Below are positions 9,664 to 18,389 of a stretch of 64,000 nucleotides of DNA, piece after piece (position 1 is the stretch's first letter; each line of letters starts with the position of its first letter). Both the position numbers and the translations under genes were made by a program. The stretch is taken from contig NZ_QVMU01000003.1 in assembly GCF_003605645.1 (NCBI RefSeq), forward strand, positions 203,404 to 267,403, written 5' to 3'. The DNA is from Vibrio sinensis. GTDB lineage: Bacteria > Pseudomonadota > Gammaproteobacteria > Enterobacterales > Vibrionaceae. Under the pieces are notes generated by a model that did no database searches, had not been told where the DNA came from, and saw nothing but the letters and a program-made list of their open reading frames with translations.

Positions 9664-10317
9664 TTAGGGTAAGACAATTAAACCAAATGGAGCAAGGAGC
9701 TGCTCCTGCTGCCAATCGCAAATTTTCACTCCAAATAAAGAGACACGGCGCAAATCTAATCCTTCTAACTCAACATGAGTGAGATCTGACTGTTCGAGAT
9801 TAAACGTTCCCCACTGTTCTGGTGAAAACTCCCCACGAGACAAGTCTGAACCTTTAAAACTTGCACCAGATAAATTCGCTCCATTCCAACGATTTTCAAA
9901 CAGCTCACATTTTTCTAAGTTCACTCTCTCAAAATTGGTATAGCTTAAATTACACCCATTGATGTATGCAGAGCAGAAAAACACTTGGTGACTCACTCTA
10001 TTGGAAAAATTGGCCTGTTGAAAATTTGCTCCTTTTAAATCGGACTGGCGAATTTCAATACCAAAACAATCTGCGCCAATAAAGCAACACATGGCCAGCA
10101 TACAGTGGTTAAAACTGGCATCTTTCAAGTTAGTATATCGAAAACTGCATCCCTCAATTGATTGCGATTCAATGAATCGACACTCATTAAATTGGCTTTC
10201 TCTCAAATCAGCCCGATCAAATTTGCAATCAAAAAAACTGCATTGTTCAAAGACGGCTTGCTGTAAATCCTGGCCTGAAAAATCATGACCTGAAAAGGTT
10301 TGTTTGGTGTATATCAT
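9664..10317 (-). CDS. qnr: Qnr-family pentapeptide repeat protein (chromosomal)
   Basis: 217 residues made almost entirely of pentapeptide repeats (A/C-D/N-L/F-X-X), one residue shorter than mobile Qnr proteins. Landmarks shared with QnrA/S/VC are FIES..IEGCSF, LKDASF, GADCFGIE, SDLKGANF, FFCSAYINGCNLSYTNFE, LEKCELFENRW, GANLSGASFKGSDLSRG, and the ending GVKICDWQQEQLL. Qnr proteins fold as a right-handed quadrilateral beta-helix dimer that mimics DNA, binds gyrase or topoisomerase IV and lowers quinolone susceptibility. No integron or insertion sequence flanks it, so it looks like a resident gene. Whether it protects topoisomerases here is inference. Confidence 0.9.
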   Translation of the reverse strand: MIYTKQTFSGHDFSGQDLQQAVFEQCSFFDCKFDRADLRESQFNECRFIESQSIEGCSFRYTNLKDASFNHCMLAMCCFIGADCFGIEIRQSDLKGANFQQANFSNRVSHQVFFCSAYINGCNLSYTNFERVNLEKCELFENRWNGANLSGASFKGSDLSRGEFSPEQWGTFNLEQSDLTHVELEGLDLRRVSLFGVKICDWQQEQLLAPFGLIVLP

Positions 10318-10628
10318 ACTGGCTCCTTAGTCTCGTCGAAGACTACCACCTTAAGATGTTGATTTTCCACAAAAATAACAAAAGAAAAATCAATAACTTA
10401 CAAGACGCTCAAATCGTCATTTTAAGGGCTCAAATAGCCATTTTGAGGTGGTGTTTTTCTCTTTGCTGCACGCCACGTTGAAAAAAATAATTTAGCGTAA
10501 CTGCTGTCCATCTAGGCGCTTAAGCTATTTCAATCATTGGAGAATCAAACAAGAGCTATTACAATCACGATTACTGATAAAAAAGAGCATTTTTCTCTCT
10601 TAACTAGCAAGAATGTAAGCAGGAAATC
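10318..10628. other. Divergent intergenic region, Qnr gene and yciN
   Basis: 311 bases between divergent starts. It is AT-rich and must hold both promoters. No SOS box and no insertion-sequence end were found. Confidence 0.5.
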
Positions 10629-10877
10629 ATGAGCGATAAAAAAGAAATTTCAGAACTTGAGTTGTTGTTGATCGCTAACCACATTATTCAAGACCATGAT
10701 GATTACATCGAAGACATGCGCGCTGACAGCGTAGATGAAAAAGATGAAGTATTGGTTTTCAAAGGTCATTACTTTTTAGACGACAATGGGCTGCCGACAG
10801 CGCAGACAACGGCGGTATTCAATATGTTTAAATACCTTGCTCATCATTTATCTAAAGAGTTCACGATAAAGAAATAG
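10629..10877 (+). CDS. yciN: YciN-family protein
   Basis: 82-residue acidic protein matching E. coli YciN across its length; the shared block is VLVFKGHYFLDDNGLPTAQTTAVFNMFKYLAHHLS. In E. coli yciN is also a neighbour of topA, which supports orthology. Function unknown. The ATG follows AGCAGGA. A bidirectional terminator separates it from convergent aroA. Confidence 0.9.
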   Translation: MSDKKEISELELLLIANHIIQDHDDYIEDMRADSVDEKDEVLVFKGHYFLDDNGLPTAQTTAVFNMFKYLAHHLSKEFTIKK

Positions 10878-10913
10878 AACGATACTCAATCGATTGAACA
10901 CCCTGATCACCAA

Positions 10914-10940
10914 AAAGCCTTGGGTTCTAACCAAGGCTTT
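10914..10940. terminator. Bidirectional terminator, yciN and aroA
   Basis: AAAGCCTTGG and CCAAGGCTTT form a perfect 10-bp stem around a 7-base loop, with T-rich tracts on both sides, between convergent genes. Confidence 0.88.
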
Positions 10941-10969
10941 CATTTTTACGCTTGTCTCATTTTGATAGG

Positions 10970-12253
10970 CTAATCGTGGCTCAACATCGCCAATTTTTCA
11001 AAATAGTCTGGGAATGTTTTTGAGGTACACTTAGGGTCATTGATGGTGACCGGTGTATTGCTCAATGCAACCAATGAGAAACACATTGCCATACGATGGT
11101 CATCATAAGTATCAATCGCGGCATGAGTTAACGTCTCTGGAGGCGTAATCGTAATATAGTCTTCACCCTCTTCGACGATTGCCCCCACTTTTCTTAACTC
11201 TGTTGCCATCGCAGATAAGCGATCAGTCTCTTTTACTCGCCAGTTGTAAACGTTGCGAATCGACGTCACCCCTTTTGCAAACAGTGCGGTCGTCGCTATG
11301 GTCATTGCAGCATCAGGAATATGATTGAAATCCATATCTACGGCATTCAATTGACCTACTCGTGAAATAACGTAATCATCACCCCACTCAATTTCTGCAC
11401 CCATTTTTTCAATCGCGTCAGCAAACTGAATATCACCTTGAATGCTGTTTTTACCGATACCCGTCACTTTAATCGAGCCACCTTTAATAGCGGCAGCTGC
11501 TAAAAAGTAAGAAGCTGATGAAGCATCGCCCTCAACTAAAAAATCACCAGGTGCAATGTACTGTTGGCCGGCTTTAACGACAAATTCTTGATAATTACGA
11601 TTTTCTACGACAACACCAAATTGCGCCATAATATGTAACGTAATATCGATATAAGGTTTAGAAACTAAGTCACCAACAATCTTAATCGTCACATCATCTT
11701 GCGCGAGAGGTGCTGACATTAAAAACGCCGTTAAAAACTGACTAGAAATCGATCCATCTATTTCTACTGTGCCACCTTTTAACCCGGTTCCTGAAATTTT
11801 CAAAGGTGGGTAATTGGTGTTTTCAAGATATTCAATTTTTGCTCCGGCCTGACGCAACGCATCAACAAGATGTCCAATTGGACGCTCTTTCATACGCGGT
11901 TCACCTGTTAACAAAAACTCACCTCGACCTAAACATAACGCCGCAGCCAATGGACGCATCGCAGTTCCGGCATTACCTAAGAAAAGTTCAATTGGTTCTG
12001 CTGTAGAAAATGCACCGCCTAAACCTTGAACTTCACACTCAGTTTTATCTGCTGATAGTGTGTACTGAACACCAAGTTGACTCAGTGCATTTAGCATGTG
12101 ACGGATATCATCACTATCAAGTAAATTCGTTAGGCGAGTTGTCCCATTAGCCAAGGCAGCCAATAGTAATACACGATTTGACACACTTTTAGAGCCGGGT
12201 AAGTTAACCTCACCATCGACTTTATTGATGGGTTGTAATGTAAGGCTTTCCAT
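10970..12253 (-). CDS. aroA: 3-phosphoshikimate 1-carboxyvinyltransferase (EPSP synthase)
   Basis: 427 residues, class I EPSP synthase of the shikimate pathway (shikimate-3-phosphate plus PEP to EPSP). Visible motifs: [18 protein letters not shown] (phosphate and S3P binding, residues about 19-36), [17 protein letters not shown] (PEP and glyphosate site), [18 protein letters not shown], and the C-terminal [25 protein letters not shown]. Full length with no anomalies. Convergent with yciN. Confidence 0.97.
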   Translation of the reverse strand: MESLTLQPINKVDGEVNLPGSKSVSNRVLLLAALANGTTRLTNLLDSDDIRHMLNALSQLGVQYTLSADKTECEVQGLGGAFSTAEPIELFLGNAGTAMRPLAAALCLGRGEFLLTGEPRMKERPIGHLVDALRQAGAKIEYLENTNYPPLKISGTGLKGGTVEIDGSISSQFLTAFLMSAPLAQDDVTIKIVGDLVSKPYIDITLHIMAQFGVVVENRNYQEFVVKAGQQYIAPGDFLVEGDASSASYFLAAAAIKGGSIKVTGIGKNSIQGDIQFADAIEKMGAEIEWGDDYVISRVGQLNAVDMDFNHIPDAAMTIATTALFAKGVTSIRNVYNWRVKETDRLSAMATELRKVGAIVEEGEDYITITPPETLTHAAIDTYDDHRMAMCFSLVALSNTPVTINDPKCTSKTFPDYFEKLAMLSHD

Positions 12254-12394
12254 TTAAACTGACATTCCTTGCACACTCTCGCTTCCTACAAGAGCGTTGA
12301 AAATTTTTCGTACTGGCAGACTACCCAAAATTACGACGTAAAACTAGAGGCTACCAAGATCACAGAAAAAAAAAGCCTGTCACTCCCCCTATCA

Positions 12395-12850
12395 TCAGTA
12401 TTCTTTATCTACTCGAACACCATCATCAAAATATAGAATACGTACACGATCGCCAGCTGAAAACAACATGGTATTGTCTACGTCTTGTATGACATCAATG
12501 AGCTTTCCTTGCTCTGTTTTAATTAATATTTCGACTAATCGATACTCAACTTGATATTCTTGATTCGCCTGATTTCTTGCGATGCCAGCTCCGGCTACGG
12601 CTCCGACTGCGGTGGCGACCTCTTTTCCCGTTCCGCCACCAAATTGATGGCCAACAACACCACCGACCACTGCACCTAATAATGTTTCCCAGCCTGAGCC
12701 TTTTGACCTTACGATATCTTGCTGAGTGATGTATCTCACCGTATCAACTTGGCCAAATACCACCTCATTAACGGGGCGAGCTTGATTTCTCTGATATGCA
12801 GCATTGGCAAACAGCGGGAAAATTAATAACATCCATAACCACTTTTTCAT
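12395..12850 (-). CDS. Glycine-zipper 2TM-domain envelope protein
   Basis: 151 residues. A signal peptide (residues 1-17, ending ANA before AYQRN) lacks a lipobox cysteine, so the product is probably periplasmic or outer-membrane associated. The middle (GWETLLGAVVGGVVGHQFGGGTGKEVATAVGAVAGAGIARNQ, about 52-95) is a glycine zipper as in the Rickettsia 17-kDa antigen/SlyB group. The C-terminus is a small beta-rich domain (VEYRLVEILIKTEQGK...GDRVRILY). GGGAG precedes the start. Only 17 bases separate it from divergent aat. Role unknown; relatives are linked to envelope integrity. Confidence 0.85.
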   Translation of the reverse strand: MKKWLWMLLIFPLFANAAYQRNQARPVNEVVFGQVDTVRYITQQDIVRSKGSGWETLLGAVVGGVVGHQFGGGTGKEVATAVGAVAGAGIARNQANQEYQVEYRLVEILIKTEQGKLIDVIQDVDNTMLFSAGDRVRILYFDDGVRVDKEY

Positions 12851-12867
12851 TTTAATGCTCTCCCATT

Positions 12868-13581
12868 ATGGCAATTTACTTAACTGAGTTAGATAACGAC
12901 TGTTGGTTTCCCGCTCCAAAAGAAGCTTTGGCCGATCCTAATGGTTTGCTCGCCTTTGGCGGCGACCTCTCGCCTACTCGACTGCGATTTGCCTATCAAA
13001 ACGGCATTTTTCCATGGTATGGCCCGGGTGAACCCATCTTATGGTGGAGTCCATCACCACGCGCAGTGTTTGATCCTAAGACATTCAAACCGGCAAAAAG
13101 TCTTCAAAAATTTCAAAGAAAAAATCAATACCAAGTTAGCATTAACCACGCGACGGATAAAGTCATCGACCTTTGTGCTTCATTAAGACCTGAAGAAGAG
13201 ACTTGGATCAATGATGATATGCGCGCTGCCTACAAACAACTTGCCCGGCTTGGACATTGCCATTCTGTTGAGGTATGGCAACATGGGCAACTAATTGGCG
13301 GTTTATACGGTGTCAGTGTCGGCGCATTATTTTGTGGTGAGTCAATGTTTAGCATCGAAACCAATGCTTCAAAAATTGCACTCTGGCATTTTTGTGAACA
13401 TTTTTATGCTCATGGTGGTCAACTCATCGATTGTCAGGTGATGAACTCTCATCTTGAATCTCTTGGAGCACAAGAGCTAAATCGTGATGATTTCCTTGAA
13501 AGCCTGCTATCTTTAAAGAAGCTGAATATTAAAGAAAATTGCTATAATTCGCAGTGGTTAACGCCAAACAATGAGGAATAA
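12868..13581 (+). CDS. aat: Leucyl/phenylalanyl-tRNA--protein transferase
   Basis: 237 residues. Transfers Leu or Phe from tRNA to N-terminal Lys or Arg, creating N-degrons read by ClpS. Family landmarks: FPAPKEALADPNGLLAFGGDLSP, GIFPWYGPGEPILWWSPSPRAVF, EETWINDDMRAAY, HSVEVW and GESMFS. No ribosome site is visible ahead of the ATG; only 17 bases separate it from the divergent gene, so the promoter lies inside that gene and the message may be nearly leaderless. Followed after one base by bpt. Confidence 0.95.
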   Translation: MAIYLTELDNDCWFPAPKEALADPNGLLAFGGDLSPTRLRFAYQNGIFPWYGPGEPILWWSPSPRAVFDPKTFKPAKSLQKFQRKNQYQVSINHATDKVIDLCASLRPEEETWINDDMRAAYKQLARLGHCHSVEVWQHGQLIGGLYGVSVGALFCGESMFSIETNASKIALWHFCEHFYAHGGQLIDCQVMNSHLESLGAQELNRDDFLESLLSLKKLNIKENCYNSQWLTPNNEE

Positions 13582-13582
13582 C

Positions 13583-14281
13583 ATGAGCTCGGATCTGCAA
13601 CAAATTCGGATTGGGTTTACCGATGAACATCCTTGTAGCTACCTGACAACAGAAAAAGAGCGCGTGGCTGTCGCTTTAGAACCGACGATGCATTGCTCAT
13701 CAAGCTATGAAGTATTGCTCGCAAATGGGTTTCGGCGTAGCGGAGATACTATCTATAAACCTGCTTGTGAGCACTGTTCTGCATGCCAAGCTCTACGTGT
13801 TTCCGTACCTAATTTTATACCATCAAAAAGCCAAAAAAGAATCCGTTCAAAAGCTCAACATCTTCATTGGGAATTGAAACAAGAAATGGATGAGAATTGG
13901 TTTGATCTCTATGAAGATTACATTTGTTCTCGTCATCAAAATGGCAGTATGTTTCCGCCGAAAAGACGCGAATTTTCACAATTTGCTCATTGTTCATGGC
14001 TAAATACTCAATATTTGCACATCTATGATAATAACCGTTTGATTGCGATTGCCGTCACCGATGTTCTTTCAAATAGTGCGAGTGCCTTTTATACCTTTTA
14101 TGACCCAAGTCACGAATTATCCCTTGGCACGCTTGCAGTCCTTTTCCAATTGGAATATTGCCAGCAACAAGGAAAACAATGGCTTTACTTGGGCTATCAG
14201 ATCGATGAATGTGCCGCTATGAACTACAAAGTCCGCTTTCAACGCCATCAAAGGCTAGTAAATCAGCGTTGGCAAGGGTAG
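13583..14281 (+). CDS. bpt: Aspartate/glutamate leucyltransferase Bpt
   Basis: 232 residues of the arginyl-tRNA transferase (ATE) fold: the CEHCSACQALRVSV cysteine motif and the C-terminal SLGTLAVLFQLEYCQQQGKQWLYLGY core. The V. vulnificus orthologue was shown to transfer leucine, not arginine, to N-terminal Asp or Glu. I use the ATG at 13583 because GAGGAA directly precedes it; the 13571 start would leave no ribosome site. The gene begins one base after the aat stop, so the two N-degron enzymes are translationally coupled. Confidence 0.93.
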   Translation: MSSDLQQIRIGFTDEHPCSYLTTEKERVAVALEPTMHCSSSYEVLLANGFRRSGDTIYKPACEHCSACQALRVSVPNFIPSKSQKRIRSKAQHLHWELKQEMDENWFDLYEDYICSRHQNGSMFPPKRREFSQFAHCSWLNTQYLHIYDNNRLIAIAVTDVLSNSASAFYTFYDPSHELSLGTLAVLFQLEYCQQQGKQWLYLGYQIDECAAMNYKVRFQRHQRLVNQRWQG

Positions 14282-14360
14282 AATACGGCCAACTTTATAT
14301 AATTCATTTTAATCGACGCGCATATGTCGGTTGGAATTGTCATTTTGAAAAGAGGAATAA

Positions 14361-14579
<219 letters not shown>

Positions 14580-14594
14580 TCTCTGATTAGCGCA

Positions 14595-14634
14595 AGCAAC
14601 AAAAAACGGAGCTTATGCTCCGTTTTTTGTTGCT
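14595..14634. terminator. Terminator after infA
   Basis: A perfect 18-bp inverted repeat, AGCAACAAAAAACGGAGC and its complement, around a TTAT loop with internal A- and T-runs. It can serve infA on the plus strand and tdk on the minus strand. Confidence 0.92.
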
Positions 14635-14671
14635 GCAATTTTAGCTATTACAATAAAGAAACTATCTAGGA

Positions 14672-15250
14672 TTATTTACCTAACGCTTCTTTGTAATGCT
14701 GACGGCAAACAGAAACATATCGATCGTTACCACCAATCGCCACTTGATCACCCTCTTTAATTGCTTCTCCGTGTTCATCCGTACGAATCACCATATTGGC
14801 TTTACGCCCACAATGACAAATTGTCTTTAGCTCGACCAGTTTATCAGCCCAAGAAAGTAGATACTTACTCCCCTCAAAAAGCTCACCTAAAAAGTCAGTT
14901 CGTAAACCGTAACAAAGCACTGGAATATGCAACTTATCAACCACTTCTGTTAATTGATATACCTGCTGCTTAGACAGAAATTGGCATTCATCAATCAAGA
15001 TACAGTGACGTTTTTCCAATTCATTCAAGGCTAAAATTTCTTGATAGAGATCTGAGCTCGCATTAAAAAGCTGTGCATCCGATTGTAGTCCAATTCGTGA
15101 ACTTACCTTACCAATACCGTAACGGTCATCGAGTGCCGCGGTAAATATCAGCGGATTCATACCACGTTCTTGATAATTAAAAGAAGATTGTAGAAGGGTG
15201 GTTGATTTACCCGCATTCATTGCGGAGTAATAGAAGTACATCTGTGCCAC
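14672..15250 (-). CDS. tdk: Thymidine kinase
   Basis: 192 residues, type II thymidine kinase of the salvage pathway. P-loop [14 protein letters not shown] (residues 7-20), the Walker-B-like [15 protein letters not shown], the [17 protein letters not shown] segment and the zinc-binding CHCG and CRQH cysteine and histidine pairs are all present. Monocistronic between the infA terminator and the cysS terminator. Confidence 0.96.
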   Translation of the reverse strand: MAQMYFYYSAMNAGKSTTLLQSSFNYQERGMNPLIFTAALDDRYGIGKVSSRIGLQSDAQLFNASSDLYQEILALNELEKRHCILIDECQFLSKQQVYQLTEVVDKLHIPVLCYGLRTDFLGELFEGSKYLLSWADKLVELKTICHCGRKANMVIRTDEHGEAIKEGDQVAIGGNDRYVSVCRQHYKEALGK

Positions 15251-15284
15251 AGAGATATTCCTGTAAAAATAATAAATTTGGTAG

Positions 15285-15312
15285 AAAAAAGGGCTGACAA
15301 ATCAGCCCCTTT
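15285..15312 (-). terminator. Terminator downstream of cysS
   Basis: GGGCTGA and TCAGCCC form the stem. On the minus strand a run of six T follows. It lies about 140 bases beyond cysS, with an ERIC-like repeat in between. Confidence 0.8.
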
Positions 15313-15332
15313 AAAAATGATGGTCCATCCAA

Positions 15333-15448
15333 TAACTTATTGACGTTATAGCTAGGCGACTAGGAAGAAAAACCTCTGAGCATAGGTTCACTATGTGATG
15401 AGGTTTTCGAGTGCAGTCAACAACGCTACAACATCAAGAAGGACGTAG
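15333..15448. repeat. ERIC-like intergenic repeat, copy 1
   Basis: Shares CTAGGCGAC, GAGCATAG and GAGTGCAGTCAACAAC, in the same order and spacing, with a second copy at 51711-51862, and resembles the enterobacterial ERIC consensus also known from vibrios. Its arms are imperfectly palindromic. It lies in the cysS 3' untranslated region, a few bases from the stop codon. Confidence 0.75.
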
Positions 15449-15452
15449 AGCC

Positions 15453-16835
15453 TTATTTGCGACGCCAGGTTGTACCTTCAGCACCATCTTCTAGCTCAAT
15501 ACCCATTTCGTTCAATCGGTCACGAGCAACGTCGGCGTTAGCCCAATCTTTTGCTGCACGAGAGTCATTACGTAACTTAATTAACGCTTCAATTTCAGCG
15601 ACTTCGTTGTCTGTACCAGCATCACCTTTAAGGAATGTTTCTGGATCTTGGTGAAGAATACCAATCACATCTGCCAATTCGCGCATTAGCGCACCTAGCG
15701 AACTTGCTTTTTCTATATTACTGGTTTTCAGGCGATTGACTTCACGCGCCATATCAAACAATACAGAGTAAGCTTCTGGTGTGTTGAAGTCGTCATTCAT
15801 TGCTTCCGCGAAACGAGTAACGTATTCCTCACCACCAGCTGGAGAAGCGCTCAAATCCAAGCCACGAAGTGACGTGTAAAGACGCTCAAGAGAAGCGCGA
15901 GCCTGATTCAAGTTCTCTTCGCTGTAGTTTAGCTGACTACGGTAGTGACCAGACATTAGGAAGTAGCGAACCGTTTCAGCATCGTAGTGTTGAAGTACAT
16001 CGCGAATGGTAAAGAAATTGCCTAAAGACTTAGACATTTTCTCTCTATCTACCATAACCATACCGCTGTGCATCCAAGTATTCACGTATTGAGTACCGTG
16101 TGCGCAGCATGATTGTGCAATTTCATTTTCGTGGTGTGGGAATTGTAGATCTGAACCACCACCATGGATATCGAAGTGGTTACCAAGAATAGAAGAGTTC
16201 ATAGCAGAACATTCGATATGCCAACCTGGACGACCTGCACCCCATGGTGATTCCCATGTAGGTTCACCCGGTTTTGACATCTTCCACAAAACAAAGTCTA
16301 ACGGGCTACGTTTCGCTGATTCAATATCAACACGCGCACCTGCTTGCAGTTGATCGAGATCCTGCTTAGACAGCTTGCCGTATTCATCAAACTTTTTCAC
16401 TTCAAACATTACGTCGCCATTGCTAGCAACATAAGCAAAGTCACGCTCAATAAGACGCTCTACAAGATCAATAATCTCAGAGATGTATTCAGTTGCACGA
16501 GGTTCAACATCAGGGCGTTTCATGTTTAACGCATCAAAATCCGCGTGCATTTCACCAATAAGACGCTCAGTAAGAGAATCACAGCTCTCACCGTTTTCAT
16601 TCGCGCGCTTGATAATTTTATCGTCGATATCTGTGATATTGCGTACGAATGTTAAATCATAGCCAAGGTAACGTAGGTAGCGAGACACTACGTCAAAAGA
16701 AACAAAAGTACGACCATGACCAATATGACAGAGATCGTAGATGGTTACCCCACAGACATACATGCCGATCTTCCCAGCATTGATTGGTTTGAATTCCTCT
16801 TTCTGTCTTGTGAGTGTGTTATATATCTTCAACAT
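15453..16835 (-). CDS. cysS: Cysteinyl-tRNA synthetase
   Basis: 460 residues, class I synthetase. Zinc ligand Cys28 in [13 protein letters not shown] motif at 37-40, [11 protein letters not shown], the zinc and active-site block [18 protein letters not shown], and KMSKS ([10 protein letters not shown]) are all present. The C-terminal DALR-type domain follows. Full length. Divergent from ppiB across a 200-base intergenic region. Confidence 0.97.
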   Translation of the reverse strand: MLKIYNTLTRQKEEFKPINAGKIGMYVCGVTIYDLCHIGHGRTFVSFDVVSRYLRYLGYDLTFVRNITDIDDKIIKRANENGESCDSLTERLIGEMHADFDALNMKRPDVEPRATEYISEIIDLVERLIERDFAYVASNGDVMFEVKKFDEYGKLSKQDLDQLQAGARVDIESAKRSPLDFVLWKMSKPGEPTWESPWGAGRPGWHIECSAMNSSILGNHFDIHGGGSDLQFPHHENEIAQSCCAHGTQYVNTWMHSGMVMVDREKMSKSLGNFFTIRDVLQHYDAETVRYFLMSGHYRSQLNYSEENLNQARASLERLYTSLRGLDLSASPAGGEEYVTRFAEAMNDDFNTPEAYSVLFDMAREVNRLKTSNIEKASSLGALMRELADVIGILHQDPETFLKGDAGTDNEVAEIEALIKLRNDSRAAKDWANADVARDRLNEMGIELEDGAEGTTWRRK

Positions 16836-16876
16836 GATCTCTATCTAATCTTAAGTGAAACAAAATAGAGAATGAT

Positions 16877-16898
16877 TATATCAAGTGATCCTGATATA
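16877..16898. promoter_or_regulatory. Inverted repeat between cysS and ppiB
   Basis: TATATCA and TGATATA are perfect 7-bp arms around an 8-base centre, in the divergent promoter region. Size and position fit an operator, but I recognise no regulator for it. Confidence 0.3.
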
Positions 16899-17035
16899 GG
16901 TAATCCCAACATCAACAAAAAGAACACATAAACCTCGCAAGATCGCGGCTTTCTACCATTTTGTGCATATAAACTTCATAGAAGTTGAGATAGAATCCGA
17001 GATTCAGATAAAAAAACACTGTTTAAGGAAATATC

Positions 17036-17530
17036 ATGATCATCCTTCACACTAATTTTGGTGACATCAAAGTTCAACTGAACGAAGAAAAAGCACCAGA
17101 AACAGCTGCAAACTTTCTGCAATACTGCCGCGATGGTTTCTACGACAACACAATTTTCCACCGTGTTATCGACGGGTTCATGATTCAAGGTGGTGGCATG
17201 GAATCTGGCCTTCGTGAGAAAGCAAGCCGTGCAACAATCAAAAATGAAGCAAACAACGGTCTAAGCAACAAAGTTGGCACGCTAGCAATGGCGCGTACAA
17301 TGGAACCGCATTCAGCAAGTTCTCAGTTCTTCATTAACGTTAACAACAATACATTCCTAGATTTCCGTAGCGAAAGTCTAGATGGTTGGGGTTACTGTGT
17401 ATTCGCAGAAGTTGTTGAGGGTATGGATATTGTTAACCAGATTAAAGGCGTGAGCACTGGTTCATACGGTATGCACCAAGATGTACCACTAGATGACGTG
17501 ATCATCACTGGTACTACAATCGAAGAATAA
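17036..17530 (+). CDS. ppiB: Peptidyl-prolyl cis-trans isomerase B (cyclophilin)
   Basis: 164 residues, cytoplasmic cyclophilin with no signal peptide. Catalytic-fold landmarks: [36 protein letters not shown] and [14 protein letters not shown]. It isomerises X-Pro bonds. A hairpin follows its stop before lpxH; the ppiB-lpxH order is the same as in V. cholerae. Confidence 0.97.
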   Translation: MIILHTNFGDIKVQLNEEKAPETAANFLQYCRDGFYDNTIFHRVIDGFMIQGGGMESGLREKASRATIKNEANNGLSNKVGTLAMARTMEPHSASSQFFINVNNNTFLDFRSESLDGWGYCVFAEVVEGMDIVNQIKGVSTGSYGMHQDVPLDDVIITGTTIEE

Positions 17531-17540
17531 TAGATTGTTT

Positions 17541-17562
17541 GGAGAGTGTTTTTACACTCTCC
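17541..17562 (+). other. Hairpin between ppiB and lpxH
   Basis: GGAGAGTGT and ACACTCTCC form a perfect 9-bp stem around TTTT, 10 bases after the ppiB stop. No proper U-run follows. The only GGAG near lpxH is in its 5' arm, so it may attenuate or mask translation of lpxH. Confidence 0.6.
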
Positions 17563-17575
17563 ATTTAAAAAACTT

Positions 17576-18313
17576 ATGACGACATTATTTATATCAGATT
17601 TACACCTCTCCCCAAACACTCAAGACATCACAGCATGTTTCGTACAGTTCATGCGTAATGAAGCCATTCATGCCGATGCACTTTATGTACTCGGTGATTT
17701 ATTCGAGTTTTGGATTGGTGATGAAGACCGTTCTGAATTTGCTTTATTGATTAAAAATGAGTTTAAAACGCTAGTTGCATCCGGTGTACCTTGCTTCTTT
17801 ACTCAAGGCAATCGTGACTTCCTCGTTGGGCAACGTTTCGCTAAATATACTGGTGTCCAGTTGCTTGGTGATGAAACCGTCATCGATATCTATGGACGAA
17901 AAGCGGTCGTATTACACGGTGACACTCTGTGTACTCAAGACACTCAATACCTCGAGTTTCGCGCCAAAGTACATCAGCCATGGCTACAATGGGTTTTTAA
18001 TAAAATCCCGATGTTTATTAAGAAGAAAATTGTCGCAAAAGTGCAATCCGGTATTCGTGATGAAAAAGAGATGAAATCTCTTGATATCATGGATGTCACT
18101 CCCAGCGAAGTTATTCGTGTCATGGAAGCGCATCAGGTCGATCTCATGATACATGGTCACACTCATCGCCCTGACGTTCATACCTTTGAGATCAATAATC
18201 ATCCTATGACACGCATTGTCTTAGGGGATTGGTACCAACAAGGTTCGGTTCTCGTGGTCAATGACTCAAATTACGACTTACAAACACGGCCATTTTTTAA
18301 TCAATCTATTTAG
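17576..18313 (+). CDS. lpxH: UDP-2,3-diacylglucosamine diphosphatase
   Basis: 245 residues, metallophosphoesterase of lipid A synthesis (UDP-2,3-diacylglucosamine to lipid X). The metal ligands are at family positions: Asp8 and His10 (ISDLHLS), Asp41 (LGDLFEFW), Asn79 (QGNRDFL), His114 (LHGD), His193, His195 and His197 (IHGHTH). I place the start at 17576 because the family begins M-x-TLFI-DLH. This leaves no Shine-Dalgarno close to the ATG; an in-frame GTG at 17546 would add ten unconserved residues. Confidence 0.95.
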   Translation: MTTLFISDLHLSPNTQDITACFVQFMRNEAIHADALYVLGDLFEFWIGDEDRSEFALLIKNEFKTLVASGVPCFFTQGNRDFLVGQRFAKYTGVQLLGDETVIDIYGRKAVVLHGDTLCTQDTQYLEFRAKVHQPWLQWVFNKIPMFIKKKIVAKVQSGIRDEKEMKSLDIMDVTPSEVIRVMEAHQVDLMIHGHTHRPDVHTFEINNHPMTRIVLGDWYQQGSVLVVNDSNYDLQTRPFFNQSI

Positions 18314-18389
18314 TTAGTTTGAACTAGCGCAAGGTAATAGATTTTATATTTAATATCATTGCGTTAAGACTATTCGCTCGAGATCTACT

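Noticed and set aside
10318..10628. SOS (LexA) box upstream of the Qnr gene
   Set aside because: Looked for CTGT-N8-ACAG because qnrB is SOS-regulated; no match in this region.
12355..12395. Terminator after the glycine-zipper gene
   Set aside because: A run of nine T on the minus strand is present, but no convincing stem directly precedes it.
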